Below, one piece after another: positions 45,653 through 55,507 of a stretch of DNA of 64,000 bases. A program made the translations under genes and the position numbers. The stretch is from Rhodobacterales bacterium 32-67-9 (GTDB lineage Bacteria; Pseudomonadota; Alphaproteobacteria; Rhodobacterales; Rhodobacteraceae): the NCBI GenBank assembly GCA_002280515.1, contig NCEA01000010.1, positions 62,001 to 126,000 of the forward strand, written 5' to 3'. The notes beneath the pieces are model-generated. The model was not told the origin of the DNA, searched no databases, and saw nothing but the letters and a program-made list of their open reading frames with translations. Every line of letters starts with the position of its first letter. Positions within the stretch are counted from its first letter, which is position 1.

Positions 45653-47730
45653 AGCCAGGCCCGGCGGTTATCGGCGGCGCGCCCCTGTCGGGTGTTCCAA
45701 AGCCGATTTCCCGCCACCTCCTTCGCACTGACGATCCGCAGGCCCCCCTCGTCGGCATAGACCGCGAGGGCGCCGGTTTGCCGCAGCTTTGACACGTCGT
45801 AAAGCCGGCAACCGGTCGGCGCCGGCCCGTCCCATTCGGTCGAGAGAATGACCAGCCCCTCCCCCGCGCAGGCTTCGGCCGCGCGGATCGCGGCACCCTT
45901 GCCGGTGAAATGCCAGGCCGGTTGCCCCGCCACCCGCGTCTGGAACGCACCCGTCGCGCCACTCAGGCCGGGGCGGGTGAAAGCGTCCTCCTGCAGCGCG
46001 AGGTCGCCGTCATCCTCAAGCCAGCTCTTGGCGACAAAGCCCGCGCCTTTTGGCTTCGACAGCGCCCGCCCCCTTTCACCCATCACGCCGATGATCGAGC
46101 CGTCGCCGGCAACGAGCAGCGCCGGCCGCTCGGCCATGCCCCAGAGCGCCAGCGCCGCAACCGCCGCCGCGCCACCGGCGGCGCGCAGGGCCAGCGGCCG
46201 GCCGATCATGACGGCGATCCCGCCAAGCGCCATCAGCGGCAATGTCGCGGGCGGCGGCGTCGGCACCGCAACGACCGCGCCGTCGAGGCCGGAGACCCAG
46301 CCGGCGACGAGAAGGATCGCCCAGGTTCCCTTCTCCATCACCCAGAGCGCCGGCGCCGCAAGCCCGAGACCGGAGAGGAGTGCGGCGACGACCCCGGCCG
46401 GCATCACGACGATCCCCATCAGCGGCACGGCGAGGAAGTTCGCGAGAAGCCCGTATTCGGCGATCCGGTTGAAATGCGCGGCAGCGATCGGCGCGGTGGC
46501 GAAGCCCGCCGCCAGCGACGAGAGCACCAGCATCGCCACCGGCCGCAGCGGCGCCGGAATGCGGCGTTGCACCCCGGCCCAGGGTTTGAACGCCACGATC
46601 AGGGCGACGGTCGCGCCGAAGGACATCTGAAAGCCCGGCTCGACCAGACTTTCCGGTTCGAGGAAGAGCACGATCAGCGCCGCGATGGCGACAGAGCGGA
46701 GCGAGATCGCCCTGCGGTCGGCAAGGACCGCGACAAGCATCACCGCCGCCATGACGAAGGCGCGCCGCGTCGCGACGTTGGGCCCCGCGAGGATCAGGTA
46801 GAAGATCGCGGCGAAGAGCGCGAGGAGGGCTGCCAGCTTGCGCGTGTCGAGCCGGACCGCCAGGGGCGCGATCAGCGCCAGGCCATAGCGGCAGGACGCG
46901 AAGACGAAGCCGGTCAGGAGCCCCATGTGCAGCCCCGAGATCGAGATGAGATGCGAGAGGTTCGACCCTCTGAGCGCGTCATTGGTCGCCTGCGTCACGC
47001 CCGACCGGTCGCCGGTCATCAGTGCTGCCGCGAAGGCGCCCGGCTGCCCCTCCATCCGCGCCTGCATCGCCGAGGAGATCGCCCGCCGCATCCGGAACGC
47101 CATGAGCGGCAGCCCGCCCTCCGGTGGCGCGATCGCGAGAACCGGGGAGCGGGTATATCCGACGCCGCCGAGCTGCGAGAACCAGGCGAGGCGCTGGAAG
47201 TCGAAACCGCCGGGTTCCACCGGCCCGTCGGGCGGCGAGAGATGCGCCGAGAGGATCACGGTGAGCCCCGGCCGCGGATCGGTGAAGCCCTGATCGCCAT
47301 GCAGCGCCACCCGCACTCGCGCCGGTGTGCGGTCGGGCGCCACATCCTCCAGCACGACGCGGTCGAGCGTCAGGCGAAGCTGGTCGGAGAAGGAGCGGTC
47401 GATACCGACGATCCGCCCCTCCACCGGGCCGTAATAGCGGAAGGTCAGGACCGGGGCGGCGACCAGATGGGTGCGGGCCGAAGCCAGGAGCATCCCGCCC
47501 GCGATGAGCGCGAGCCCGGTCGCCGGCACCCGGACGAGATCCGGACCGCGCAGGGCGACGAGCATTAAGAGCGCCGCGAAAAGAGCCGCAGCCGCCAGAA
47601 CCTCTACCCCCGGTTCGACCCGCAGCGCGAAGTAAAGCCCGATGCCGAGAGAGAGAAAAACCGGCGCCCAGGGCAGGAGCCGGCCCCGCGCCGCGACGAG
47701 CGCCTCTAGCGGACCTGTCAGCACCCGCAC
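45646..47730 (-). CDS. comEC: ComEC/Rec2-family competence membrane protein
   Basis: The 694-aa inner-membrane protein has an N-terminal DUF4131-like part, then the Competence domain with [20 protein letters not shown] near 270, [17 protein letters not shown] and [15 protein letters not shown], with about ten helices. The usual C-terminal metallo-beta-lactamase motifs (HxHxDH) are not seen; the C-terminal soluble part is short (about residues 530-694). ComEC forms the channel for imported DNA in competent cells. Transformation is not shown here. Confidence 0.9.
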   Translation of the reverse strand: MRVLTGPLEALVAARGRLLPWAPVFLSLGIGLYFALRVEPGVEVLAAAALFAALLMLVALRGPDLVRVPATGLALIAGGMLLASARTHLVAAPVLTFRYYGPVEGRIVGIDRSFSDQLRLTLDRVVLEDVAPDRTPARVRVALHGDQGFTDPRPGLTVILSAHLSPPDGPVEPGGFDFQRLAWFSQLGGVGYTRSPVLAIAPPEGGLPLMAFRMRRAISSAMQARMEGQPGAFAAALMTGDRSGVTQATNDALRGSNLSHLISISGLHMGLLTGFVFASCRYGLALIAPLAVRLDTRKLAALLALFAAIFYLILAGPNVATRRAFVMAAVMLVAVLADRRAISLRSVAIAALIVLFLEPESLVEPGFQMSFGATVALIVAFKPWAGVQRRIPAPLRPVAMLVLSSLAAGFATAPIAAAHFNRIAEYGLLANFLAVPLMGIVVMPAGVVAALLSGLGLAAPALWVMEKGTWAILLVAGWVSGLDGAVVAVPTPPPATLPLMALGGIAVMIGRPLALRAAGGAAAVAALALWGMAERPALLVAGDGSIIGVMGERGRALSKPKGAGFVAKSWLEDDGDLALQEDAFTRPGLSGATGAFQTRVAGQPAWHFTGKGAAIRAAEACAGEGLVILSTEWDGPAPTGCRLYDVSKLRQTGALAVYADEGGLRIVSAKEVAGNRLWNTRQGRAADNRRAWLQ

Positions 47731-47809
47731 CTTGTGTCCCCGTCCGGCTTTGCCTAATGAACCGGGGGTCAGCCTGAACGCTTATGGTTTCCGAAAGGTT
47801 AACGCCGCC

Positions 47810-49207
47810 ATGTCCGATATCGTCACCCGCTTCGCCCCCTCGCCCACCGGGTATCTGCATATCGGCGGCGCCCGCACCGCGCTGTTCAACTGGCTCTTCG
47901 CGCGCGGCCGCGGCGGCCGGTTCCTGCTCAGGATCGAGGACACCGACCGCGACCGTTCCACCCCAGAGGCGACGACGGCGATCCTCAAGGGCCTCACCTG
48001 GCTAGGCCTCGACTGGGACGGCGAGGTGGTAAGCCAGTTCGACCGCCGCGAGCGTCACGCCGAGGTGGCGCGCGAGATGCTGGCGCGCGGCCATGCCTAC
48101 AAGTGCTTTTCGACGCAGGACGAGATCGAGGCATTCCGCGAGGCGGCGCGCGCCGGGGGCCGCTCCACCCTCTTCCAGAGCCCCTGGCGCGATGCCGATC
48201 CGGCCGACCATCCCGACGCGCCTTTCGTGATCAGGCTGAAGGCCCCAAGGGCGGGCGAGACGGTGATCGAGGACGCGGTGCAGGGCAAGGTGACCTTCGG
48301 CAACGACCAGCTCGACGACATGGTCTGTTTACGCTCCGATGGTACGCCGACCTACATGCTGGCCGTGGTCGTCGACGATCACGACATGGGCGTCACGCAT
48401 GTGATCCGGGGGGACGACCACCTGAACAACGCCGCGCGCCAGACGCAGGTCTATCTCGCGATGGATTGGGCGGTTCCCGTCTGGGCGCATATCCCGCTGA
48501 TCCACGGGCCGGACGGCAAGAAGCTGTCGAAACGCCACGGGGCCGTCGGGCTGGAGGAATATCAGGCGATGGGCTACCCGGCGGCGGGGATGCGCAACTA
48601 CCTGACCCGGCTTGGCTGGGCGCATGGCGATGCCGAATTTTTCAGCGATGCGCAAGCGCGGGACTGGTTCGACCTGGAGGGAATCGGCCGCGCCCCGGCG
48701 CGACTTGACTTCAAGAAGCTGGAAAACCTCTGCGGCCAGCATATCGCCGCCGCCCCGGACGCAGCACTTTTGCCTGAAATTGAGGCATTTCTGGAAGCCT
48801 CCGGCCAACCCGCCCTTTCGCAACCGCAGAAAGATGGGCTGTCACGCGCTCTTTACTGCCTGAAAGACCGGGCGAAAACCTTCCCGGAACTTCTTGAAAA
48901 AGCGCATTTTGTGCTTGGAAACCGGCCCTTTGAGCCGGACGAGAAGGCGGCTCAGGCGCTCGATCCGGTATCCCGTGGTATACTGAGAGAATTGACGCCG
49001 CAGATGCAAAATGCTAGCTGGTCCCGGGATAAGCTGGAGGAGATCGTGGCCAGCGTCGCCGGGGCCCACGGACTGGGGCTCGGCAAGATCGCGGGACCAC
49101 TCAGGGCAGCCCTTGCCGGACGGACGATCAGTCCCAGCGTGTTTGATATGATGCTCGTCATCGGGCGGGAAGAGACCCTCGCCCGGCTTAAGGATGCAGC
49201 AGTCTGA
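47810..49207 (+). CDS. gltX: Glutamyl-tRNA synthetase (discriminating or non-discriminating not resolved)
   Basis: The 465-aa class I synthetase charges tRNA-Glu (and possibly tRNA-Gln). The HIGH motif appears as [14 protein letters not shown]; the KMSKS motif is [11 protein letters not shown] near 238. Family lengths are about 465-480. Start ATG at 47810 ([14 protein letters not shown]) with AAAGG upstream. It is divergent from comEC. Confidence 0.95.
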   Translation: MSDIVTRFAPSPTGYLHIGGARTALFNWLFARGRGGRFLLRIEDTDRDRSTPEATTAILKGLTWLGLDWDGEVVSQFDRRERHAEVAREMLARGHAYKCFSTQDEIEAFREAARAGGRSTLFQSPWRDADPADHPDAPFVIRLKAPRAGETVIEDAVQGKVTFGNDQLDDMVCLRSDGTPTYMLAVVVDDHDMGVTHVIRGDDHLNNAARQTQVYLAMDWAVPVWAHIPLIHGPDGKKLSKRHGAVGLEEYQAMGYPAAGMRNYLTRLGWAHGDAEFFSDAQARDWFDLEGIGRAPARLDFKKLENLCGQHIAAAPDAALLPEIEAFLEASGQPALSQPQKDGLSRALYCLKDRAKTFPELLEKAHFVLGNRPFEPDEKAAQALDPVSRGILRELTPQMQNASWSRDKLEEIVASVAGAHGLGLGKIAGPLRAALAGRTISPSVFDMMLVIGREETLARLKDAAV

Positions 49208-49287
49208 GGCGCGATCCGCGCGCGTTGACTGCCTCGCTCACCCTCCGACCGGCCGCGACCGGGCGGATGCTAGGAAAGGAAACCGCG

Positions 49288-50583
49288 ATGGATAAGATGA
49301 TCAAGACCGCGACGCTGAGCTTTGATGGAAAGTCTATCGAACTGCCGATCCTGCAACCGACGGTCGGGCCGGACGTGATCGACATCCGCAAGCTCTACGG
49401 TCAGGCCGATGTCTTCACCTACGACCCCGGCTTCACCTCGACCGCGGCCTGCGACAGCGCCATCACCTATATCGACGGCGACAAGGGGGAGCTTCTCTAT
49501 CGCGGCTACCCGATCGAACAACTGGCTGAGAAATCGCATTTCCTCGAAGTCTGCTACCTGCTTCTTTACGGCGAACTGCCGGACGAGGCGCAGATGGCGG
49601 ATTTCGAGAGCCGGGTGACCAAGCACACGATGGTGCATGAACAGATGCACTATTTCTTCCGGGGTTTCCGGCGCGACAGCCACCCGATGGCGACGATGGT
49701 CGGCGTGGTCGGGGCGATGTCGGCCTTCTACCACGACAGCACCGACATTTCCGACCCCTGGCAGCGCGAGGTCGCGGCGATTCGAATGATCGCGAAACTG
49801 CCGACGATCGCGGCGATGGCGTTCAAGTATTCGATGGGCCAGCCCTTCGTCTATCCGAAGAACTCGCTCGATTACGCGTCGAACTTCCTGCACATGTGCT
49901 TCGCGGTGCCGTGCGAGGACTACGTCGTCAACCCGGTCCTCGCCAAGGCGATGGACCGGATCATGATGCTGCACGCCGATCACGAGCAGAACGCCTCGAC
50001 CTCGACGGTGCGTCTGGCCGGCTCGTCGGGCGCCAATCCCTTCGCCTGCATCGCCGCCGGCATCGCCTGCCTCTGGGGCCCCGCGCATGGCGGCGCCAAC
50101 CAGGCCTGCCTCGAGATGCTGCGCGAGATCGGGACGGTCGAGAATATCCCCGAGGCGATCCGCCGCGCCAAGGACAAGAACGATCCGTTCCGCCTGATGG
50201 GCTTCGGCCACCGGGTCTACAAGAACTTCGACCCGCGCGCCAAGGTGATGAAGGAAAGCGCCGACGAGGTGCTTGACCTCTTGGGCATCCACAACAACGA
50301 GACCCTGAAAGTCGCCAAGGAGCTGGAGCGCATCGCGCTCGAGGACGAGTATTTCGTCGAGAAGAAGCTCTATCCCAACGTCGATTTCTATTCCGGTATC
50401 ATCCTCGAGGCGATGGGCTTCCCGACCTCGATGTTCACGCCGATCTTCGCGGTAAGCCGCACGGTCGGCTGGATCTCACAGTGGAAGGAAATGATCGGCG
50501 ACCCGACGCAGAAGATCGGCCGGCCGCGCCAGCTTTATATCGGCCAGACCGCGCGCGACTATCTCGACGTCAAGAAGCGCTGA
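49288..50583 (+). CDS. gltA: Citrate synthase
   Basis: The TCA-cycle enzyme condenses acetyl-CoA and oxaloacetate. The 431-aa type II enzyme has [15 protein letters not shown] and [18 protein letters not shown], with the catalytic His residues and an Asp at [12 protein letters not shown]. Start ATG 49288 ([12 protein letters not shown]) follows GGAAAGGAAACC. A strong terminator lies at 50603-50628. Confidence 0.97.
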   Translation: MDKMIKTATLSFDGKSIELPILQPTVGPDVIDIRKLYGQADVFTYDPGFTSTAACDSAITYIDGDKGELLYRGYPIEQLAEKSHFLEVCYLLLYGELPDEAQMADFESRVTKHTMVHEQMHYFFRGFRRDSHPMATMVGVVGAMSAFYHDSTDISDPWQREVAAIRMIAKLPTIAAMAFKYSMGQPFVYPKNSLDYASNFLHMCFAVPCEDYVVNPVLAKAMDRIMMLHADHEQNASTSTVRLAGSSGANPFACIAAGIACLWGPAHGGANQACLEMLREIGTVENIPEAIRRAKDKNDPFRLMGFGHRVYKNFDPRAKVMKESADEVLDLLGIHNNETLKVAKELERIALEDEYFVEKKLYPNVDFYSGIILEAMGFPTSMFTPIFAVSRTVGWISQWKEMIGDPTQKIGRPRQLYIGQTARDYLDVKKR

Positions 50584-50602
50584 TCCGGTCTCCAATGCCG
50601 GA

Positions 50603-50628
50603 AACGGCCGCCCCACCGGGCGGCCGTT
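50603..50628. terminator. Terminator between convergent gltA and DUF2087 gene
   Basis: A perfect 11-bp stem (AACGGCCGCCC with GGGCGGCCGTT) closes CACC, followed by CTCGTTTC on the plus strand. It lies just past gltA and at the 3' edge of the convergent DUF2087 gene, and may serve both. Confidence 0.75.
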
Positions 50629-50634
50629 CTCGTT

Positions 50635-51159
50635 TCAACCGTCGCGCCCGGACAGACGTCGCAAAAGCACGCGCGCCTCTGCCGGCGGCTCACCCTCGAC
50701 CCGGCGGTAACCGCGCCCATCGGTCTGGCGTGTCGCCAACCTGTGGTCGATCAGCGACCGGCGCAAAAGCGCCCTGTCGCCGAAGGTATGCCAGCGTTCG
50801 ATGACGGCATTGACCTCCGGCTCGCTCATCTCGGTCCGCGCAGGCAGATGCGCCCAGATCGCCCAGAGCACGAGCCCCCGATGAGAGGTCTTGCCGGGCC
50901 AGCGGTTCACCCGCCCCTGCCCGTCGAAACAGCGCAACACCTGGGCCAATCGCTTTTCGCTGACCGGTTCGGCCGGGGCAGGCTCCGCCGGGACCTGCGC
51001 CTTCAACTGCTGGAAATTGCGAAACCCCGCCGCGCGGGCAATCTTGTTGAGCAGGCCGAGATGGCCGGGCAACCCGTCCTCTTCGCTCAGCGCACGCCGC
51101 AAAGCCTGCGCAAAGGTCGATACGTCATGAATTTCAAGGGCAATCGCATCGCGTGCCAT
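50635..51159 (-). CDS. DUF2087 domain protein
   Basis: The 174-aa product has a short N-terminal part (EIHDVSTFAQALRRALSEED, about residues 9-28, then GFRNFQQLKA) resembling helical domains of toxin-antitoxin-like or glyoxalase-like proteins. From about residue 68 a DUF2087 domain follows (RCFDGQGRVNRWPGKTSHRG, then YRRVEGEPP). DUF2087 is found with HTH proteins and its function is unknown. ATG at 51159. The gap upstream is 198 bases. Confidence 0.8.
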   Translation of the reverse strand: MARDAIALEIHDVSTFAQALRRALSEEDGLPGHLGLLNKIARAAGFRNFQQLKAQVPAEPAPAEPVSEKRLAQVLRCFDGQGRVNRWPGKTSHRGLVLWAIWAHLPARTEMSEPEVNAVIERWHTFGDRALLRRSLIDHRLATRQTDGRGYRRVEGEPPAEARVLLRRLSGRDG

Positions 51160-51357
51160 GGAAGTCCTCCTGATCGCGCCCTTGCCGCTTCACGCGGTTC
51201 CGGTGGTCGCCCTTGTCGGCCGGACGCCTGAGAGAACAAGCGATCTGATTGCCGTGTCGCAGGTTTAGCTTGCCCCTCGCGGGGTGGCGACGCCTTGGTG
51301 AACTGCGGACCGCCCGCAAGATAGGAACCGGGGGCGCGCCACGCAAGCCCCCCGCCG

Positions 51358-53289
51358 TCAGGCCGCCGCGCTGGCGTGTTCCTTCGAGATCCGCTCCGCC
51401 TCCTTGCCATATATCTCCTCGTAATGGTCGAATGCCGCCTCGTGCCAGGCCGTGCCTTGCGTCGCCGAGCCGAGCGCCATCACCAGCTCCTCCTCGACCG
51501 AGGCGGGCAGCAGGGCGCGGAAGATGTCCCAGCCGCGGCAATCCGGATCGCGGTCAAAACCGAGAACCTGGCCCTTGAGCGAGGAGATCATCGACACCAT
51601 CGCCCCGGAATAGATCGAGGGCACATGGATAGCGACCCGGTCGATCGGCTGCAAAAGGACCGGCCCGGCCTTCGCCAGCGCCTCGCGCACCGCCATCCGT
51701 CCGGCGGTGCGGAAGGCGAAGTCGGAACTGTCGACCGCGTGGTGCTTGCCATCGCTGAGCGTGACGGTGAGGTCGGTCACCGGAAAGCCCAAGGGTCCCT
51801 TGTCGAGCGCCTCGCGCGCGCCCTCCTCGACGGAGGGGATGTAGTTGCGCGGCACCGCGCCGCCCTTCACCACCTCGGCGAACTGGAACCCGTCGCCGCG
51901 CGCGCCCGGCCGCACCGTGATCGCGACATCGGCGAACTGGCCGGCCCCACCCGATTGCTTGCGGTGCCGGTAATGCTCTTCGACCGGGGCCGAGATCGTC
52001 TCCAGGTAGCGCGGGTCCGGCACGCCGGTCGTCACCTCGACGCCGAAATCCTCGACCAGCGTGGCCAGCACCTGACGCTCGTGCATAACGCCTTGCAGCT
52101 TCAGGAGCGCATGGCCCGTCGCCTGATCCTGGCCGAGCAAGAGCATCGGATCGGCCTCGGCGAGCCGGCTCAGCGCCGCCGACAGCCGCACCTCGTCGCG
52201 CTCATGCGCAGGCGTGACGAGACGGGCGAGCGCCGGCGGGCAGCCGCGTCCCCAATCCGGCACCGCAACGGCCGCACTGGCGGTAAAGACCCGGCCGGCA
52301 TCGAGCTGGTCGGATTTCACCGACAGGCCGACCTCGCCGGGGCGAAGCTGACCGCTGCCGGCCTTGCCGCCGATCTCGACCAGCCCGCCAAGCCCGGCGC
52401 CGCCGAGGGGGGAGCCCTGCTTCACCCCGTCGCCAAGTGCCCGAAGCATCACGCATTTGCCGAGGTGCTTGCGGATCTGGGCATGAAAGCCCACCGCCTG
52501 CGCCCCCTCGACGCCAAGCCGGTCGCGCAGGGCCGAGACATCCGGCGCCTCGTGCCGGAGCGCCTTCATCAGCCGCAGGATGCCGTGCTTGTGGCTCGCG
52601 GCGCCAAGGAAGGTCGGGATCACGTCGCGGTGCTGGGTCTCGCGCCGGGCGATCTCGAAAAGCGCGCCGGTGGCCGGTTCGTGATCCTCGATCAGCTCCT
52701 CCAGCAGCGCGTCATCGTAATCCGACATGTGTTCGAGCAACTCGGCCCGCGCCTCATGCTCGCGCTCCTCCACGTCCTTCGGCATCGCGACAAGTTGCGA
52801 AGGCTGGCCCTCCCGGTAGCGCCAGGCGCGCTCCGAGATGAGGTCGACCGCACCGACGATCTGCCCGCCCTCGCGGATCGGGATCTGGCGCAAGACGACG
52901 GTATGCCCGGTATAGGCCTGCAGCGCCGAGACGATGTCACGCACCCGGCCCTTCGGCATGTCCATCCGGTTGACGAAGATGAAGGCGGGCACGTTCGCCG
53001 CCTCGACGGCCCGAAGCCAGGGCGCGGCCAGAACTGCCTCGTCGGGATCGGGAGAGACGCAGAGCACCGCCGCATCGGCGGCGAGCAGCGCCGCGCCCCC
53101 CATGCGGGCGAATTCCGGCCCCCCGGCAAGATCGAGCGCACACCAGTCCTCGCCCATGAAACCGAAGCGGGTGATTGTCAGATGGCCGGCCGTCTCGGCG
53201 CGGGGATGCTCGTCCTCGAGCGCGGCAAGCGCCCGGACAAGCTCGGTTTTCCCCGATTGAGACGGCCCCAGTACCGTGATGCAGCGCAT
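51358..53289 (-). CDS. Elongation factor G-like translational GTPase, degenerate catalytic motifs
   Basis: Start ATG at 53289 (MRCITVLGPSQSGKTELV). The 643 aa align with EF-G: P-loop GPSQSGKT at 8-15, domain II, domain III/IV (FQFAEVVKGGAVPRNYIPSV, DKGPLGFPVTDLTVTLSDG) and domain V (IHVPSIYSGAMVSMISSLKG). The GTPase motifs are degenerate: DTPGH is DLAGG (53-57), so the catalytic His is absent, and NKxD is NRMD (107-110). It is shorter than EF-G (about 700). This is the EF-G-like group of Rhodobacteraceae and others, not the main factor; its role is unknown. Confidence 0.85.
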   Translation of the reverse strand: MRCITVLGPSQSGKTELVRALAALEDEHPRAETAGHLTITRFGFMGEDWCALDLAGGPEFARMGGAALLAADAAVLCVSPDPDEAVLAAPWLRAVEAANVPAFIFVNRMDMPKGRVRDIVSALQAYTGHTVVLRQIPIREGGQIVGAVDLISERAWRYREGQPSQLVAMPKDVEEREHEARAELLEHMSDYDDALLEELIEDHEPATGALFEIARRETQHRDVIPTFLGAASHKHGILRLMKALRHEAPDVSALRDRLGVEGAQAVGFHAQIRKHLGKCVMLRALGDGVKQGSPLGGAGLGGLVEIGGKAGSGQLRPGEVGLSVKSDQLDAGRVFTASAAVAVPDWGRGCPPALARLVTPAHERDEVRLSAALSRLAEADPMLLLGQDQATGHALLKLQGVMHERQVLATLVEDFGVEVTTGVPDPRYLETISAPVEEHYRHRKQSGGAGQFADVAITVRPGARGDGFQFAEVVKGGAVPRNYIPSVEEGAREALDKGPLGFPVTDLTVTLSDGKHHAVDSSDFAFRTAGRMAVREALAKAGPVLLQPIDRVAIHVPSIYSGAMVSMISSLKGQVLGFDRDPDCRGWDIFRALLPASVEEELVMALGSATQGTAWHEAAFDHYEEIYGKEAERISKEHASAAA

Positions 53290-53691
53290 GATATCCCCCG
53301 TCGGCACGCGACCGGGCGCTTTCGCTGGCTGGCCCCCGTGCCTTCCGGGCCATGCGCCCTCATGTGCCAACTCTCGGCCCCGAACCGCCCGCGGTCAAGT
53401 TCCGAAACGTCGCGGCTTCATCTTGCCGGAAATATCCCCGCCGGAGGCAACGGGGCCGCCGCGGCCCCGCCGGGGCGGCGAGACGGAAAGACCGACGCGG
53501 GACCCGCGCCGGTTCGTTCTCGACGAAACCGAAGATCCGATGGCTGTGGCGTTCCGGCGGCACATGCTGCTGCCGTTTGATGATTGCCTCTATGCCCGGC
53601 AGCGATCGGTTCCGCCCCGCTTTCGGCCGGCCCCTTACCGCTGACGCCACCACTTGGCATATCTTGCCCCCCGGATGCCGGGACCGGACGC
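53290..53691. other. Non-coding gap between EF-G-like and GNAT genes
   Basis: The 402-base gap has copy D of the dispersed repeat at 53417-53448 and GC-rich hairpin-forming sequence after it. No SD-equipped frame with family resemblance is seen on either strand. Confidence 0.6.
53417..53448 (+). repeat. Dispersed intergenic repeat, copy D (TTCATCTTG subfamily)
   Basis: It matches copy A at 3324-3355 in 30 of 32 positions (TTCATCTTGCCGG followed by AAATATCCCCGCCGGAGGC), differing by T/C and A/G near position 11-13. GC-rich sequence capable of a hairpin follows. Confidence 0.75.
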
Positions 53692-54231
53692 CTAGCCCAT
53701 CTTGCGCAGGTAGGTCCAGGTCGGGACCGTGGCGTCGCGGGCGACCGAATAGGCCTCGGCATCGCCGAGATAGTCGAAGCCGGTATTGGTCAGGACCCGG
53801 GCCGAGCCGGGGTTGTCCTGGAAGACCTCGGCGAAGAGGGTGCGCGACTTGTGCGGGTTGGCCGCGACGATCGCCGCGACCGCCTCGGACGCGTAGCCGG
53901 TGTTCCAGAAGGCGGGTGCCACCCAGTACTTGATCTCGCTCTGGTCGCGTTCCATCCGGGTCAGGCAGACAAGGCCCAGAACCTCGGCATGGCCGCGTTC
54001 GGACCCGTCCATGACCCAGACATCCTCATCCCGCTTCTCGGCGAGCGCGCGGGCGATGAAGGCCTCGGTGGCGCCGGGCGGCAGCGGATGCGGGATCGTG
54101 CGCGTCCCCTCGGCAAGCCGGCGGTCGGCGGTATACATGGCGATGAGACCGGCATCGGAGCGCCGGAGCGGGCGCAACGCGAAGCGCTCAGCCGCGAGCG
54201 CGGGCTGAACGACGATAGGTTCCTGGATCAT
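53692..54231 (-). CDS. GNAT-family N-acetyltransferase (RimJ/RimL-like)
   Basis: The 179-aa protein has the RimJ/RimL fold: RFALRPLRRSDAGLIAMY, IKYWVAPAFWNTGYASEAVA (acetyl-CoA-binding loop with WNTGYASE) and FAEVFQDNPGSARVLTNTGF. The acceptor could be a protein N-terminus or a small amine; it cannot be told. ATG at 54231. It stands alone. Confidence 0.88.
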   Translation of the reverse strand: MIQEPIVVQPALAAERFALRPLRRSDAGLIAMYTADRRLAEGTRTIPHPLPPGATEAFIARALAEKRDEDVWVMDGSERGHAEVLGLVCLTRMERDQSEIKYWVAPAFWNTGYASEAVAAIVAANPHKSRTLFAEVFQDNPGSARVLTNTGFDYLGDAEAYSVARDATVPTWTYLRKMG

Positions 54232-54473
54232 GCCGTCCCTCCTCCGAAACGGTTGGCGAGACCTGCGGCCGCCCTACCGGCCGGGATCCCTCCGAAACTC
54301 GCAACCCGGCGATGGACCCCTCCCGGACCCCTCGACGCCGTCTTGCCCGATACACCCGAAATGGGGCGTGAGAATGGCCAGATCAACCGCTCCGCTCTCA
54401 CGGCAGCGGCAATCGGGATGACAATCGCCTGATCGGGAGGCATGACGGGCAAACTCCTGCCGGGAATGACGAA

Positions 54474-54499
54474 GGGGACCGGCCTTTCGGCCGATCCCC
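54474..54499 (-). terminator. Hairpin after rpmA
   Basis: GGGGACCGGCC and GGCCGATCCCC (one mismatch) form a stem around TTTC, 30 bases past the rpmA stop. The minus-strand flank is TTCGTCATTCC, so the T run is weak. Confidence 0.6.
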
Positions 54500-54501
54500 C
54501 G

Positions 54502-54520
54502 TTTACAATCCGATTGTAAA
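54502..54520. repeat. Perfect inverted repeat next to rpmA
   Basis: TTTACAATCCGATTGTAAA has two perfect 8-bp arms and a CCG loop, AT-rich in a GC-rich region, eight bases past the rpmA stop. It may add to the terminator or bind a regulator. Confidence 0.5.
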
Positions 54521-54528
54521 GGTTCGGC

Positions 54529-54798
54529 TTACTCGGCTGCCTCCGCCGCCGGGAGGACCGAAATGAAGGTGCGGCCCTTGAGACCTTTCTTGAAGGTCAC
54601 GAGGCCATCGACCGTCGCGAAGATCGTGTGGTCACGACCCATGCCGACGCCGGTGCCCGGCCACCAGGTGGTGCCGCGCTGGCGCACGATGATCGCGCCG
54701 GGCTGAACCGACTGGCCGCCGTAGAGTTTCACGCCGAGACGACGGCCCGCCGAGTCGCGGCCGTTGCGGGATGAACCGCCTGCTTTCTTGTGTGCCAT
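54529..54798 (-). CDS. rpmA: 50S ribosomal protein L27
   Basis: The 89-aa protein begins [20 protein letters not shown], the invariant L27 N-terminus, with [20 protein letters not shown] and [13 protein letters not shown]. It lies six bases after rplU, as in most bacteria. GAGTAACACC precedes the ATG. Confidence 0.98.
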   Translation of the reverse strand: MAHKKAGGSSRNGRDSAGRRLGVKLYGGQSVQPGAIIVRQRGTTWWPGTGVGMGRDHTIFATVDGLVTFKKGLKGRTFISVLPAAEAAE

Positions 54799-54804
54799 GG
54801 GGTG

Positions 54805-55269
54805 TTACTCCTTCGTCGCAGCGGCTTTTTTGGCCGGTGCCTTCTTGGCCGGAGCCGCCTTCTTCTCGGCCTTCGCTTCGGCCGGCGCGGTGTTGTGCGC
54901 GGCGACGCGGGCGGCGTGGGTGCCGATCGCTTCCTTCACGCCCGACTTGTCCGCGCCCGAGGCGAGGATCTCGGTGACCCGCACCAGCGTCAGCTTCTGG
55001 CGGTGGCCACGGGTGCGCTGCGAGGAGTGCTTGCGGCGGCGCTTGTGGTAGGTGATGACCTTGTCGGCCTTGATGTCGTCAATGACTTCGGCCTGAACGG
55101 CCGCGCCCTTGACCATCGGCGCTCCGAGCACCGGCTTGTCGCCGCCGATCATCAGAATCTCGTTGAACTGGACTTTGTCACCAGCGGCGGCCGCGATCAG
55201 TTCGATGCGGAGCACGTCGCCCGCCTGAACCTTGTACTGCTTGCCACCGGTCTTGAGGACCGCGAACAT
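54805..55269 (-). CDS. rplU: 50S ribosomal protein L21 with extended Lys/Ala tail
   Basis: Start ATG at 55269 (MFAVLKTGGKQYKVQAGDVL). The L21 core ends around residue 105 (KKLTLVRV-like), followed by about 50 residues of extra sequence ending in a Lys/Ala-rich run (EKKAAPAKKAPAKKAAATKE), making 154 aa against about 103 in E. coli. Such tails occur in other alphaproteobacteria. A promoter at 55418-55446 (minus) gives a long leader. Confidence 0.96.
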   Translation of the reverse strand: MFAVLKTGGKQYKVQAGDVLRIELIAAAAGDKVQFNEILMIGGDKPVLGAPMVKGAAVQAEVIDDIKADKVITYHKRRRKHSSQRTRGHRQKLTLVRVTEILASGADKSGVKEAIGTHAARVAAHNTAPAEAKAEKKAAPAKKAPAKKAAATKE

Positions 55270-55417
55270 GGGTCTTTCCTTCATCTCTGCCGCGCCCTGT
55301 GGCCCCGGTCGAACCGGCGTTCCGGGTTTCCCCGCCTCGGGCAGCGCGCCCCGGCTCCGGGACGACATTACCGAATATAGAATCCCGGTCGGGCCGAGAG
55401 ACCCGCCGGGATGCGGG

Positions 55418-55446
55418 CTTATCGGGCAAGCGGGCGGCGAAGTCAA
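55418..55446 (-). promoter_or_regulatory. rplU promoter with long 5' UTR
   Basis: On the minus strand TTGACT (55446-55441), 17 bases and GATAAG make a good sigma-70 promoter. The start site near 55411 leaves about 140 bases before the rplU ATG, with a stem (CCCGG...CCGGG) early in the leader. This could be a site for autoregulation. Confidence 0.6.
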
Positions 55447-55507
55447 GAGAGTGCCGCGCGCCCGCTCGGGCCGCCCCGGCGCGGGCCGCGCGGGGCCGAC
55501 TCTGCGT

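Larger units (their letters stand above)
54232..54528. other. Gap between rpmA and GNAT gene
   Basis: No gene is seen. It holds the hairpin 54474-54499 and the inverted repeat 54502-54520, both just past the rpmA stop. Confidence 0.6.

Noticed and set aside
51376-53580. 734-codon frame antisense to the EF-G-like gene
   Set aside because: No SD or homology; the EF-G-like frame on the other strand is clear.
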